DNA of 40,272 bases, taken from positions 69,444 through 109,715 of the forward strand of contig NZ_JALKFX010000006.1 of the NCBI RefSeq assembly GCF_023243045.1, written 5' to 3'. Positions 32,344-40,163 of the stretch are shown in pieces; position 1 is the first letter of the stretch, and the number at the start of each line of letters is the position of its first letter. Under the pieces are notes generated by a model. It was given only the letters and a program-made list of their open reading frames with translations, ran no database searches and was not told where the DNA came from. The position numbers and the translations under genes were made by a program. The stretch comes from Frankia sp. AgB32. Lineage in GTDB: Bacteria > Actinomycetota > Actinomycetes > Frankiales > Frankiaceae.

Positions 32344-34772
32344 CAGCCGTTCCCGGCGGGCGGCCCCGGTGCCGCCGGCTCCAGCCGGACGACCAGCGAC
32401 TTCGACGTCGGCGTGTTGCTGCCCACCGCCGTCGAGTCCAGCGGGACGAGCACGTTCGTCTCCGGAAAGTAGGCGGCGGCGCAGCCGCGGGCGGTCGGGA
32501 ACGCCACCGCGCGGAAGCTCTGCGCCCGCCGGGTCGTCCCGTCCGTCCACACACTGACCAGGTCGACGTGCGTCCCGTCGGCGATGGCCCGCTCGGCGAG
32601 GTCGTCGGGGTGGACGAACACCACCCGCCGCCCGCCGCGCACCCCGCGGTAACGGTCGTCGAGGCCGTAGATCGTGGTGTTGTACTGGTCGTGGCTGCGC
32701 ATGGTCTGTAGCAGCAGGTGGCCCGGCGGCACCCGCGGGACGTCGCAGTCGTTCACCGTGAACGCCGCCCGGCCGCTGGCCGTCGGGAAGGTGCGGGTGT
32801 CGCGCGGCGGATGCGGGAGCTGGAACCCGCCCGGCTCGGCGAGGCGGGCCTCGAAGTCGCCGAAACCGGGCACGACCCGGGAGATGTGCCCGCGGATGCG
32901 CCGGTAGTCGGCGGCGAGCCCGGCCCAGTCCACCCGCGCCAGCGCGCTGTCGGCACCCCCGGGTGCCGCTGCCCCCAGGGTCGCCGCGGCGATGCCGCAG
33001 ACGATCGCCACCTCGGAGCGCAGTGCCGCCCCGGCCGGCGCCAGCGTCCCGCGGGAGGCGTGCACCATGCCCATCGAGTCCTCGACGGTGACCTGCTGCG
33101 GCCCACCGGCCTGGTCGTCGACCTCGGTGCGGCCGAGCGTCGGCAGGATCAGCGCCGCCTCGCCGGTCACCGCGTGCGACCGGTTGAGGGTCGTCGACAC
33201 CTGCACGGTCAGCGTGCAGGCGCGCATCGCCGCCTCGGTCACCGCCGAGTCGGGGCTCGCGGCGACGAAGTTCCCGCCCATCCCGACGAAGACCTTCACC
33301 CGCCCGTCGCGCATCGCCCGGATCGTGTCGACGACGTCATGGCCTCCCCGGCGCGGCGGATCGAAGCCGAACTCGGCGCCGAGGGCGTCCAGGAACGCCG
33401 TGGTCGGCCGCTCCCAGATCCCCATCGTCCGGTCCCCCTGGACGTTCGAGTGCCCGCGCACCGGGCACACCCCGGCGCCCGGCCGGCCGATGTTGCCGCG
33501 CATCAGCAGGACGTTGACGACCTCCTGGATCGTCGCGACGGCGCCCGCGTGCTGGGTCAGGCCCATCGCCCAGCACACGACGACCCGCTCGGCGGCGAGC
33601 ATCCGCCCGGCCAGCTCGTCGATCTCCGCCGCCGCCAGACCGGAGACGGCGGAGATCTCCTCGTCGCTGAGACAAGTCCGCACGTGCTTGGCGAACGCGT
33701 CGAAGCCGGTGGTGTGCGCGTCGATGAAGGCGTGGTCGAGGACGGTGCCGGGGGCCGCGTCCTCCGCGTCGAGCAGCCGGCGGGCCAGCCCGCGGAACAG
33801 CGCGAGGTCACCACCGAGACGGATCTGCAGGAACTGGTCGGCGAGCGGGGTGCCGCGCCCGACGAGGCCGCGGGCGTTCTGCGGGTTGCGGAACCGCAGC
33901 AGGGCAGCCTCCGGCAGCGGGTTCACCGCGACGATGCTGCCGCCGGCGCGCTTGACCCGCTCCAGCGAGCTGAGCATCCGCGGATGGTTCGTGCCGGGGT
34001 TCTGCCCCACGACGAGGACCAGGTCGGCGGCCTCCAGGTCGGCGAGGGTCACCGAACCCTTGCCGATCCCGATCGTCGCCGTCAGCGCCGTACCGGACGA
34101 CTCGTGGCACATGTTCGAGCAGTCCGGCAGGTTGTTCGTGCCGAGCGCGCGGACGAACAGCTGGTAGACGAACGCGGCCTCGTTGCTGGTGCGGCCGGAG
34201 GTGTAGAACGCGGCCTCGTCCGGGCTGGCGAGCGCGGTCAGCTCCGCGGCGACGATCCGGAACGCCTCGTCCCAGCCGACCGGGGTGTAGTGCTCGGCGC
34301 CGGGGGCCCGGTACATCGGCTCGACGAGCCGGCCCTGGCTGCCCAGCCAGCGCCCGGAGCGCCCGGCGAGGTCGGCCAGCGCGTGCTCGGCGAAGAACTC
34401 CCTGCTCACCCGGGCCCGGGTGGCCTCCTCGGCGACCGCCTTCGCGCCGTTCTCGCAGAACTCGGCGACGGAGCGCTCCCCCGGCGGCGGCTCCGGCCAG
34501 GCGCAGCCGGGGCAGTCGAAGCCGTGGTCCTGGTTGACGAGGCGCAGCGTGCGCACCGACCGCAGCGGCCCCATCCGTTCCCAGGCCTGGGCCATCGCGT
34601 GCCCGACCCCGGGCAGCCCCGCCGCCGACCGGGCCGGCGCCCCGATCCGCGGCTCGGCGCCGTCGGCGCCGTCCCCTCGCTGATCGGAACGCCGCCTTCC
34701 GACGCTGCGCTCGTCGACAACGGGCTGGTTCGCACCATCCTGATCCGGGTTGTCACGCACACTGACCACCAT
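32343..34772 (-). CDS. FdhF/YdeP-type molybdopterin oxidoreductase, 809 aa
   Basis: Soluble molybdenum-bis(MGD) oxidoreductase of the YdeP/FdhF-like group, formate-dehydrogenase relatives. Landmarks: DCPGCAWPEP near residue 87, GWDEAFRIVAAEL, YTSGRTSNEAAFVYQLF, NLPDCSNMCHESSG near 215-230, VVGQNPGTNHPR, GNIGRPGAGVCPVRGHSNVQGDRTMG, and C-terminal MRSHDQYNTTIYG. No Tat signal, so cytoplasmic. Members lack the four-cysteine N-terminal iron-sulfur motif of true FdhF; only two cysteines are seen here. The coupled fdhD supports dependence on sulfurated cofactor. The physiological substrate of this group is not settled. The start at 34772 is the first ATG; the first 50 residues are disordered, and a later start is possible. 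Confidence 0.92.
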   Translation of the reverse strand: MVVSVRDNPDQDGANQPVVDERSVGRRRSDQRGDGADGAEPRIGAPARSAAGLPGVGHAMAQAWERMGPLRSVRTLRLVNQDHGFDCPGCAWPEPPPGERSVAEFCENGAKAVAEEATRARVSREFFAEHALADLAGRSGRWLGSQGRLVEPMYRAPGAEHYTPVGWDEAFRIVAAELTALASPDEAAFYTSGRTSNEAAFVYQLFVRALGTNNLPDCSNMCHESSGTALTATIGIGKGSVTLADLEAADLVLVVGQNPGTNHPRMLSSLERVKRAGGSIVAVNPLPEAALLRFRNPQNARGLVGRGTPLADQFLQIRLGGDLALFRGLARRLLDAEDAAPGTVLDHAFIDAHTTGFDAFAKHVRTCLSDEEISAVSGLAAAEIDELAGRMLAAERVVVCWAMGLTQHAGAVATIQEVVNVLLMRGNIGRPGAGVCPVRGHSNVQGDRTMGIWERPTTAFLDALGAEFGFDPPRRGGHDVVDTIRAMRDGRVKVFVGMGGNFVAASPDSAVTEAAMRACTLTVQVSTTLNRSHAVTGEAALILPTLGRTEVDDQAGGPQQVTVEDSMGMVHASRGTLAPAGAALRSEVAIVCGIAAATLGAAAPGGADSALARVDWAGLAADYRRIRGHISRVVPGFGDFEARLAEPGGFQLPHPPRDTRTFPTASGRAAFTVNDCDVPRVPPGHLLLQTMRSHDQYNTTIYGLDDRYRGVRGGRRVVFVHPDDLAERAIADGTHVDLVSVWTDGTTRRAQSFRAVAFPTARGCAAAYFPETNVLVPLDSTAVGSNTPTSKSLVVRLEPAAPGPPAGNG

Positions 34773-35209
34773 CCCCGCGATGGCGGGCAGACACCACCCG
34801 CACCGCCGCCGGCCCGGCGGTTCGGGTTCGGGGTTCGGAGGTTCACCCGATCGTCCGTCGCGGTCACGTTCCGGATAGCCCGGCGCCCGCCGTGCACGCG
34901 AGCATCACCGGGTATGGACGCGGCCCGGCCACTGCCGAACAAATGCCATAAGACGGACGGGCGTCGCAGAGCATCTCGAAAGCCGCCACCCATGACGGAA
35001 ATGGCGAGCCGACGTCGGACAGCCGTTTCCTGAACTCCATCTCTCACATCTGCCGACACCTGTCGCCTATCGTCAGCACTGTCGCATCACGACAGTGGAT
35101 CCGACCCGTCGCATTCCTGCTTCCTGACAACGCGGCCAGCCCGGCGGGAAATGAGGCCGCGCGCCCACCGCCGCGCCCGAAACCATTCTTTGCCGGTTTT
35201 CGACAGGGA
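34773..35209. other. divergent intergenic region
   Basis: Between the molybdenum enzyme and the amidohydrolase. GC content dips around 34910-35080. It should contain both promoters. I see no gene, and no -35/-10 pair that I would defend. Confidence 0.45.
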
Positions 35210-36331
35210 ATGCCAGGGAGCTGTCGGCGGCGCGACGCCCCGACGGAGTCGCGCGGAGAAAGGACAGTCAGTTGTCCATGGCAGACGGGGGACTCGCCGG
35301 CGACGGGACGGGCGCCGGGGGCGAGCGCCGCCGCCGCGACGGAGACCGCCGCGGCCGGGGCGCCAGCCGGGCCGGGCGGGCGCATCGACGTCCATCACCA
35401 CGCGATGCCCGCCGAGGTGCGGGCCTGGCTCGTCCGGCACGGACGGCTGCCACCGGTCGGCGGTCCGCCGTTCGCCACCGGGTCGCTGGCGGCGACCTTG
35501 GACCTGATGGATCGCGCCGGCATCGACACCGCCCTGCTGTCCGCGGCGATCCCGAGCGAGTTCGCCCCGACACCGGCGCAGGCCGTCGAGCTCGCCCGGC
35601 TCGCCAACGACGGCCTCGCGCAGCTCGTCCGGGACCGGCCGACCCGTTTCGGGCTGCTCGCGAACATCCCCCGGGCCACCCCCGAGATCGCCGTCGCGGA
35701 GATCCGTCGCGGCTACGACCAGCTGCACGCCGACGGCGTCCTGCTGATGGCCCACGACGGGCAGACCTATCTCGGCGATCCCACCCTCGCCCCGATGATG
35801 GCCGAGCTGAACGCCCGCGACGCGGTCGCGCTGGTGCATCCGTTCAACCTGCCGGGGGCCACCGCGGTGGCGATCCCGTCGTTCGCCGCCGATTTCCTCG
35901 CCGACACCACCCGCGCGGCGATGCAACTCGTCGTGAGCGGCTCGCTGGACCGCTATCCGCGCATTCGCTGGATTCTGGCTCATGGCGGTGGCTACTTTCC
36001 CTACCAGGCGGCCCGGCTCGTTCTGGGCCGCGGCCTCGGTTATGGCGTCGACGCGGCGACCGTCGAAAGGGCATTGCGTCGTTTCCACGTCGACACCGCG
36101 GCCCCGATGTCGCCGTACAGCACCCCGACGTTGCTGGCGACGATCGGCACCGAGCGGATTCTCTACGGCTCGGACTACAACGCCGTACCCGCCGAGACCG
36201 CGCTCGCCGGCCGCGACGCGTTTCTCGCCGACCCGGCGCTGACCGCCCAGGCCCGCCACCGGATCGCCCGGGAGAACGCGCTCGCGCTGTTCCCGTCGCT
36301 CGCGGCCCGCCTGGGAGCCCCCCACGGGTGA
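35210..36331 (+). CDS. ACMSD-type metal-dependent amidohydrolase/decarboxylase, 373 aa, N-terminus uncertain
   Basis: TIM-barrel enzyme of the amidohydrolase-2 group (2-amino-3-carboxymuconate semialdehyde decarboxylase relatives). Metal ligands are visible: HHH with His62 and His64 in RIDVHHHAMP, VHPFNLP, LAHGGGYFPY, and YGSDYN with the catalytic Asp. The reaction is probably decarboxylation or hydrolysis of a small ring-cleavage product. The only in-frame start before the metal site is the ATG at 35210, with a poor ribosome site and about 50 low-complexity residues. A better site (GGAGAAAGGA, 35255-35264) precedes TTG 35272 and ATG 35278, which lie in another frame, so a frameshift in the GC-rich stretch 35280-35370 is likely. 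Confidence 0.85.
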   Translation: MPGSCRRRDAPTESRGERTVSCPWQTGDSPATGRAPGASAAAATETAAAGAPAGPGGRIDVHHHAMPAEVRAWLVRHGRLPPVGGPPFATGSLAATLDLMDRAGIDTALLSAAIPSEFAPTPAQAVELARLANDGLAQLVRDRPTRFGLLANIPRATPEIAVAEIRRGYDQLHADGVLLMAHDGQTYLGDPTLAPMMAELNARDAVALVHPFNLPGATAVAIPSFAADFLADTTRAAMQLVVSGSLDRYPRIRWILAHGGGYFPYQAARLVLGRGLGYGVDAATVERALRRFHVDTAAPMSPYSTPTLLATIGTERILYGSDYNAVPAETALAGRDAFLADPALTAQARHRIARENALALFPSLAARLGAPHG

Positions 36332-36430
36332 TTCCCGGGCCGTCCCGCGGGCGTCGTCGCGAATACTGGGCCGGGGCGCCGGGCCGGTCCCGGCGCCGCT
36401 GGTCCCGCGGACTACCCGAGGAGGTCCCCT

Positions 36431-37369
36431 GTGACGGCACTGGCGCCATCCGGGCGGCAGGCGAAGCTCGTGTACGACGACAGCAGCGTCATCATCACCG
36501 AGGTCGGCGGTGGCCTACGGGAGTACCGGGTGGGCGACCGGGCGATCCTCGACGGCTACGACGCCACCGCCATGGCCAGCCGCGGCCGCGGACAGCTGCT
36601 GCTGCCATGGCCGAACCGCATCGCCGACGGCCGTTACGCCTTCGGCGGCACCACCCAGCAGCTGCCCCTCAACGAGGTCGCGCTGCGCAACGCCATCCAC
36701 GGCCTGACCCGCTGGTCGGCCTGGGAGATCGAGCAGTCCGCCCCCGGCGAGCTGCGCGCGTCGTTCGTGCTGCGGGCCCAGAGCGGCTATCCCTTCACCC
36801 TCGGGTTCGCCGCCGACTACCGTCTCGACTCGGGCGGCCTCACCGTCACGATCACGGCGACGAACCTGGGTGACCAGCCGGCGCCGGTGGGCTTCGGCGC
36901 GCACCCGTACCTGCGGGTCGCCGACGCGGGTGGTGCCCCGGTGCGGGCGGACGACGCGGAACTGACCGTGCCCGCCGCCACCCGGCTCGTCACCGACGAG
37001 CGGATGATCCCGACCGGCACGGCCGCCGTCGCCGGCGGCGAGTTCGACTTCCGCGCCGCGCGGCCGATCGGCCCGCTCGTCCTGGACACCTGTTACACCG
37101 ATCTCGCCGCCGATCCGGACGGCCGGACCCGGGTCCGCCTCGCCGCGCCCGGAGGCAGTTCGGTGACGGTGTGGATGGACGAGGCCTGGCCGTACCTCCA
37201 GGTGTTCACCGGTGACACGCTCGGTTCCGACGAGCGGCGGCGCAGCGTCGCCATCGAGCCGCTGACCTGCCCGGCGAACGCGTTCAACAGCGGCGACGGG
37301 CTGCGGGTCCTGGCCCCCGCGGAGTCCTTCGCCGGCGCCTGGGGCATCGTGCCCGCCGGCAACGGCTGA
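36431..37369 (+). CDS. aldose 1-epimerase family protein, 312 aa
   Basis: Galactose-mutarotase-fold protein that interconverts alpha and beta anomers of sugars or acts on sugar derivatives. Visible landmarks: PWPNRIADGRYAFGG near residue 60, NAIHGLTRWSAW with the family histidine, VGFGAHPYLR with the second histidine, and AIEPLTCPANAFNSGDGL with the catalytic glutamate. The length is normal for the actinobacterial branch. The GTG at 36431 has GAGGAGG six bases upstream. It follows the amidohydrolase on the same strand after 99 bases; a shared pathway is possible but not evident. Confidence 0.93.
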   Translation: MTALAPSGRQAKLVYDDSSVIITEVGGGLREYRVGDRAILDGYDATAMASRGRGQLLLPWPNRIADGRYAFGGTTQQLPLNEVALRNAIHGLTRWSAWEIEQSAPGELRASFVLRAQSGYPFTLGFAADYRLDSGGLTVTITATNLGDQPAPVGFGAHPYLRVADAGGAPVRADDAELTVPAATRLVTDERMIPTGTAAVAGGEFDFRAARPIGPLVLDTCYTDLAADPDGRTRVRLAAPGGSSVTVWMDEAWPYLQVFTGDTLGSDERRRSVAIEPLTCPANAFNSGDGLRVLAPAESFAGAWGIVPAGNG

Positions 37370-37611
37370 CCGGGCCGCTGGGGACGGTCCGGTCGCGTCC
37401 TCGGGCGCGGCCGGACCAGTCCTGTCCTGGCCGGGCCGGAGAGGGATCACTCGCAGCAGCGGCGGACCAGCCAGCTCCGCACGTTACGGCGGGCACCCCT
37501 GCTGACGACTCCCGTGTTACGCGACATCTTCTCGCGACATTCCCGATACCGGCCACGAGAGTGACAGCCCTGCCGCGCAGCGCACCATGCTGCGGTCGAT
37601 CGGGTCGACGC

Positions 37612-37658
37612 CAAAATTTTGTCTCATCTGACGTCACAGCCGGAAGAATTTCTTCGGC
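37612..37658. promoter_or_regulatory. cluster of three palindromes, candidate operators
   Basis: CAAAATTTTG (37612-37621), TGACGTCA (37629-37636) and GCCGGAAGAATTTCTTCGGC (37639-37658, arms GAAGAA/TTCTTC plus an outer GCC/GGC with one bulge) lie in an AT-rich island. Dimeric metal-responsive repressors are plausible binders for a metal-uptake gene, but none matches a consensus I know. Confidence 0.4.
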
Positions 37659-37803
37659 ACTCTCGCGCGGGATCGCTCCCGACCGCGCCACCGGGCGACG
37701 TGCGCGACATCGACACCGCCCTCTCGCAACCGAACAACGGTGCAGGACCACTTCCGCAGATCTGTGCCGCCCTCTGCGTGACAGACGTAGATGCGGGGTC
37801 TAT

Positions 37804-37841
37804 GGTGCATTCCAGCCGCGTTCGCGGAGTTCGGATGCACC
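37804..37841 (+). promoter_or_regulatory. hairpin in the lipoprotein gene leader
   Basis: GGTGCAT (37804-37810) pairs with ATGCACC (37835-37841), and the interior adds CCGCG/CGCGG around TT. The structure ends about 106 bases before the start codon and may be an attenuator or RNA element. No known riboswitch class is recognised. Confidence 0.4.
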
Positions 37842-37947
37842 GGAGCATCACCCGGCAGCCCGCGGCTACCTCCATCACGTACACGACGTGTGCATCCATC
37901 ATTACTTGGTGTTTCTCCGCGAAACACGGCCCGGTCGGGGGATGAAC

Positions 37948-39087
37948 GTGACAGCACGCTCCACGCTGGTGATGCGGCGAACGCTCCCGCACCGGTCAGC
38001 CGGCTCATGCCGGTGGCTCGCCCTGGGCGCCGCCGCGGCGATGGCCGCCGTCGTCGCCGGTTGTGGCTCGTCGGGCTCGTCCGGCGCGACCGCCGCCGCA
38101 CCCACCACCCAGGTGGTGACCAGCATGAGCGGAGAGAAGGTCACCGTCCCGCTGAAGATCGACCGGATCGCGGAGCAGTTCCCGGCCCACACGGTCACCG
38201 ACCTCATGCTCGGCGTCGGCGACAAGCTGGTCGCCATCCCGCAGAACGTGAAGACGATTCCGTTTCTGCGCAAGGTCTTTCCGGATATCAACAGCCGCCC
38301 CGAACTCTTCCGCAACGGCGGCAAGGTGAACATGGAGGAGCTGCTCAGGCTCAGGCCGGACGTGGTGTCCACGATCAGTGGCGGCACCACCCTGACGCCG
38401 TTCAAAAAGGCCGGCCTGCCCGCGCTCGACATGGACTTCAACACGTTCCCGGAACTCGTCCCGTCCATTTCGCTCGCCGGCAAGGTGTACGGCGGCGCCG
38501 CCGCGGCGAAGGCCCAGGAATACGGCGACTACGTCAACGCCAGGCTGTCGATGGTGCAGTCGCGGCTGGCCAGCCTGCCCCCGGCGCAGAAGCCGAGCGT
38601 CGTGCACCTCGCCAGCTACCCCCCGCTCGTCGTGGACGGCGGCACCTCGCTCATCGACGGCTGGATCAAGCTCGCCGGCGGCACCGACTCCGCCAGCGGC
38701 GTCAAGGGCACCCACGTCACGGTGTCCATGGAACAGCTCCTGCAGTGGAACCCGGACGTACTGATCGTCGAGACACCGGGCGGCGACCAGGGGCTGGCCG
38801 CGAACACCGCGCAGTCGGTCATCGAGAACCTGCAGAGGTCCCCGGGCTGGTCCGGGCTGAAGGCGGTGAAGTCCGGCCGGGTCTACCTCAACCCGCAGGG
38901 CCTCTACCCGTGGGACCGCTTCGGGCCCGAGGAGGCGCTGCAGATCCAGTGGGTGGCCAGGACCCTGCACCCTGACCTGTTCAAGGACATCGACATCCGG
39001 GCCGAGGCCCGAACCTTCTACCAGAAGTTCTTCGGTTACCAGGTGACCGACGCGGACCTCGACCAGATCCTGCAGGTCTCGAAGTAG
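37948..39087 (+). CDS. iron/cobalamin-type ABC substrate-binding lipoprotein, 379 aa
   Basis: Cell-surface lipoprotein with the periplasmic-binding type 3 (TroA/BtuF) fold used for siderophores, haem, cobalamin and metals. Signal: basic start, hydrophobic ALGAAAAMAAVVAGC with Cys39 lipidated. Landmarks: KVTVPLKIDRIAEQFPAHTVTDLMLGVGDKLVAIPQ, NMEELLRLRPDVV, and WNPDVLIVETPGG. The GTG at 37948 has GGGGGA six bases upstream; the in-frame ATG at 37942 touches that site and is less likely. No permease or ATPase follows in the window; the next gene is an LLM oxidoreductase. The ligand is unknown. Confidence 0.9.
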   Translation: MTARSTLVMRRTLPHRSAGSCRWLALGAAAAMAAVVAGCGSSGSSGATAAAPTTQVVTSMSGEKVTVPLKIDRIAEQFPAHTVTDLMLGVGDKLVAIPQNVKTIPFLRKVFPDINSRPELFRNGGKVNMEELLRLRPDVVSTISGGTTLTPFKKAGLPALDMDFNTFPELVPSISLAGKVYGGAAAAKAQEYGDYVNARLSMVQSRLASLPPAQKPSVVHLASYPPLVVDGGTSLIDGWIKLAGGTDSASGVKGTHVTVSMEQLLQWNPDVLIVETPGGDQGLAANTAQSVIENLQRSPGWSGLKAVKSGRVYLNPQGLYPWDRFGPEEALQIQWVARTLHPDLFKDIDIRAEARTFYQKFFGYQVTDADLDQILQVSK

Positions 39088-39125
39088 TCGACCGGCGAAC
39101 CCGGAAAGGACCGCGCTCCGGCGCA

Positions 39126-40163
39126 GTGATGACGATGCTGATGCAGTTCGGCCTGCCCGGTGGGCGCGGCGATCTCGACGGTACCGCTGGCACCTCCGCG
39201 GTGGAACTGGCCCGGATCTCCGAGTCCCTCGGCTACGACAGCCTGTGGTTCACCGACGGCCACCTCGACTCCGTCGGCTCCCGGCGGGTGAGCGCCCGGC
39301 CGGCGCCGATCCCCCTGGCCACCGCGGTGGCGGCGGTGACCCGGTCGATCTCCCTCGGGTTCACCGCCCTGCACCTACCCCTGCACGACCCGATCCGGCT
39401 CGCCGCCGACCTCGCGACCCTCGACCGGCTCTCCGGCGGCCGGGTCATCCTCGGCGTCGGCTGGCCGCTGGCCACCTACGCCCAGGCCTACCGCGGCGAC
39501 GGCGACGCCACGCCGGACGCACCGGACGCCGACGACCTGCCCGAGGCCCTCGACACGATCGTCGGCTATTGGCGGGGCCGCACCCGCACGGTGGGCGGCG
39601 CGCACTACCGGGTGGGCCCGACGCCGGCCCAGCATCCCCATCCCCCGATCGAGGTCGCCGCGCGCACGGACGAATCCGTCGTGTGGGCGGCGAGCCGCGG
39701 GTACGCGCTGCTGCTGTCCGCCGTGGCCACGACCGCGTCGGTCGCGGCGAGCGTGCGTCTCTACACCTCCCACGGCGGGCAGGCCGCCGACGTCCGGGTG
39801 GAGCGGTTCTGCCTGGTCGCCGAGTCGGACGGGGCCGCCGCGGAGCGGGCCACCCCGATCGTCGTGCGGCTCACCCGCCGACTCGCCGCGCTCGGCGGCG
39901 ACGAGCACGGCCACCAGACGGTCGGCACCAGCGACCTGGACCCGGGCCGCTTCCAGAACGACACCGCGATCATCGGCGGACCCGCGACGGTCGCCCGCCA
40001 GGTGGCGTTGCTACGCGACGAACTCGGCATCCGGCGGGTGAACCTGCGGCCGTCGTTCAGCGGCACCGCGTCCCTGGCGCTGCAGCAGAGCACGGTGCGC
40101 ATGTTCGCCGGCAAGGTGCGACCGCTGCTGGCCGTGCCGACGATCCACCGGGTCAGCCGATGA
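39126..40163 (+). CDS. LLM-class flavin/F420-dependent oxidoreductase, 345 aa
   Basis: Luciferase-like monooxygenase fold: a TIM barrel using FMN or F420. Visible: ELARISESLGYDSLWFTDGH after the first strand, TRSISLGFTALHLPLHDPIRLAADLATLDRLSGGRVILGVG, then PPIEVAARTDESVVWAASRGYALLLS, and late IGGPATVARQVALLRDELGIRRVNL. The length is standard. Start by GTG at 39126 or ATG at 39129; GGAAAGGA lies about 16 bases upstream, so the distance is long. It follows the lipoprotein gene by 38 bases and overlaps the next gene by ATGA (40160-40163). It may degrade or modify the ligand taken up by that binder. Confidence 0.9.
   Translation: MMTMLMQFGLPGGRGDLDGTAGTSAVELARISESLGYDSLWFTDGHLDSVGSRRVSARPAPIPLATAVAAVTRSISLGFTALHLPLHDPIRLAADLATLDRLSGGRVILGVGWPLATYAQAYRGDGDATPDAPDADDLPEALDTIVGYWRGRTRTVGGAHYRVGPTPAQHPHPPIEVAARTDESVVWAASRGYALLLSAVATTASVAASVRLYTSHGGQAADVRVERFCLVAESDGAAAERATPIVVRLTRRLAALGGDEHGHQTVGTSDLDPGRFQNDTAIIGGPATVARQVALLRDELGIRRVNLRPSFSGTASLALQQSTVRMFAGKVRPLLAVPTIHRVSR

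Larger units (their letters stand above)
37370..37947. promoter_or_regulatory. long leader/promoter region of the metal-type lipoprotein gene
   Basis: 578 bases without a gene. GC content is reduced. It contains the palindrome cluster at 37612-37658 and a hairpin at 37804-37841, listed separately. I looked for a cobalamin riboswitch B12 box and an IdeR-type iron box and found neither. Confidence 0.5.

Noticed and set aside
32718-35033. Plus-strand open frame of 771 codons
   Set aside because: Antisense to the FdhF/YdeP-type gene with full family motifs.
37370-37947. Cobalamin riboswitch or iron-box before the metal-type lipoprotein
   Set aside because: No B12-box, conserved riboswitch core or IdeR-type palindrome was found on reading the region.
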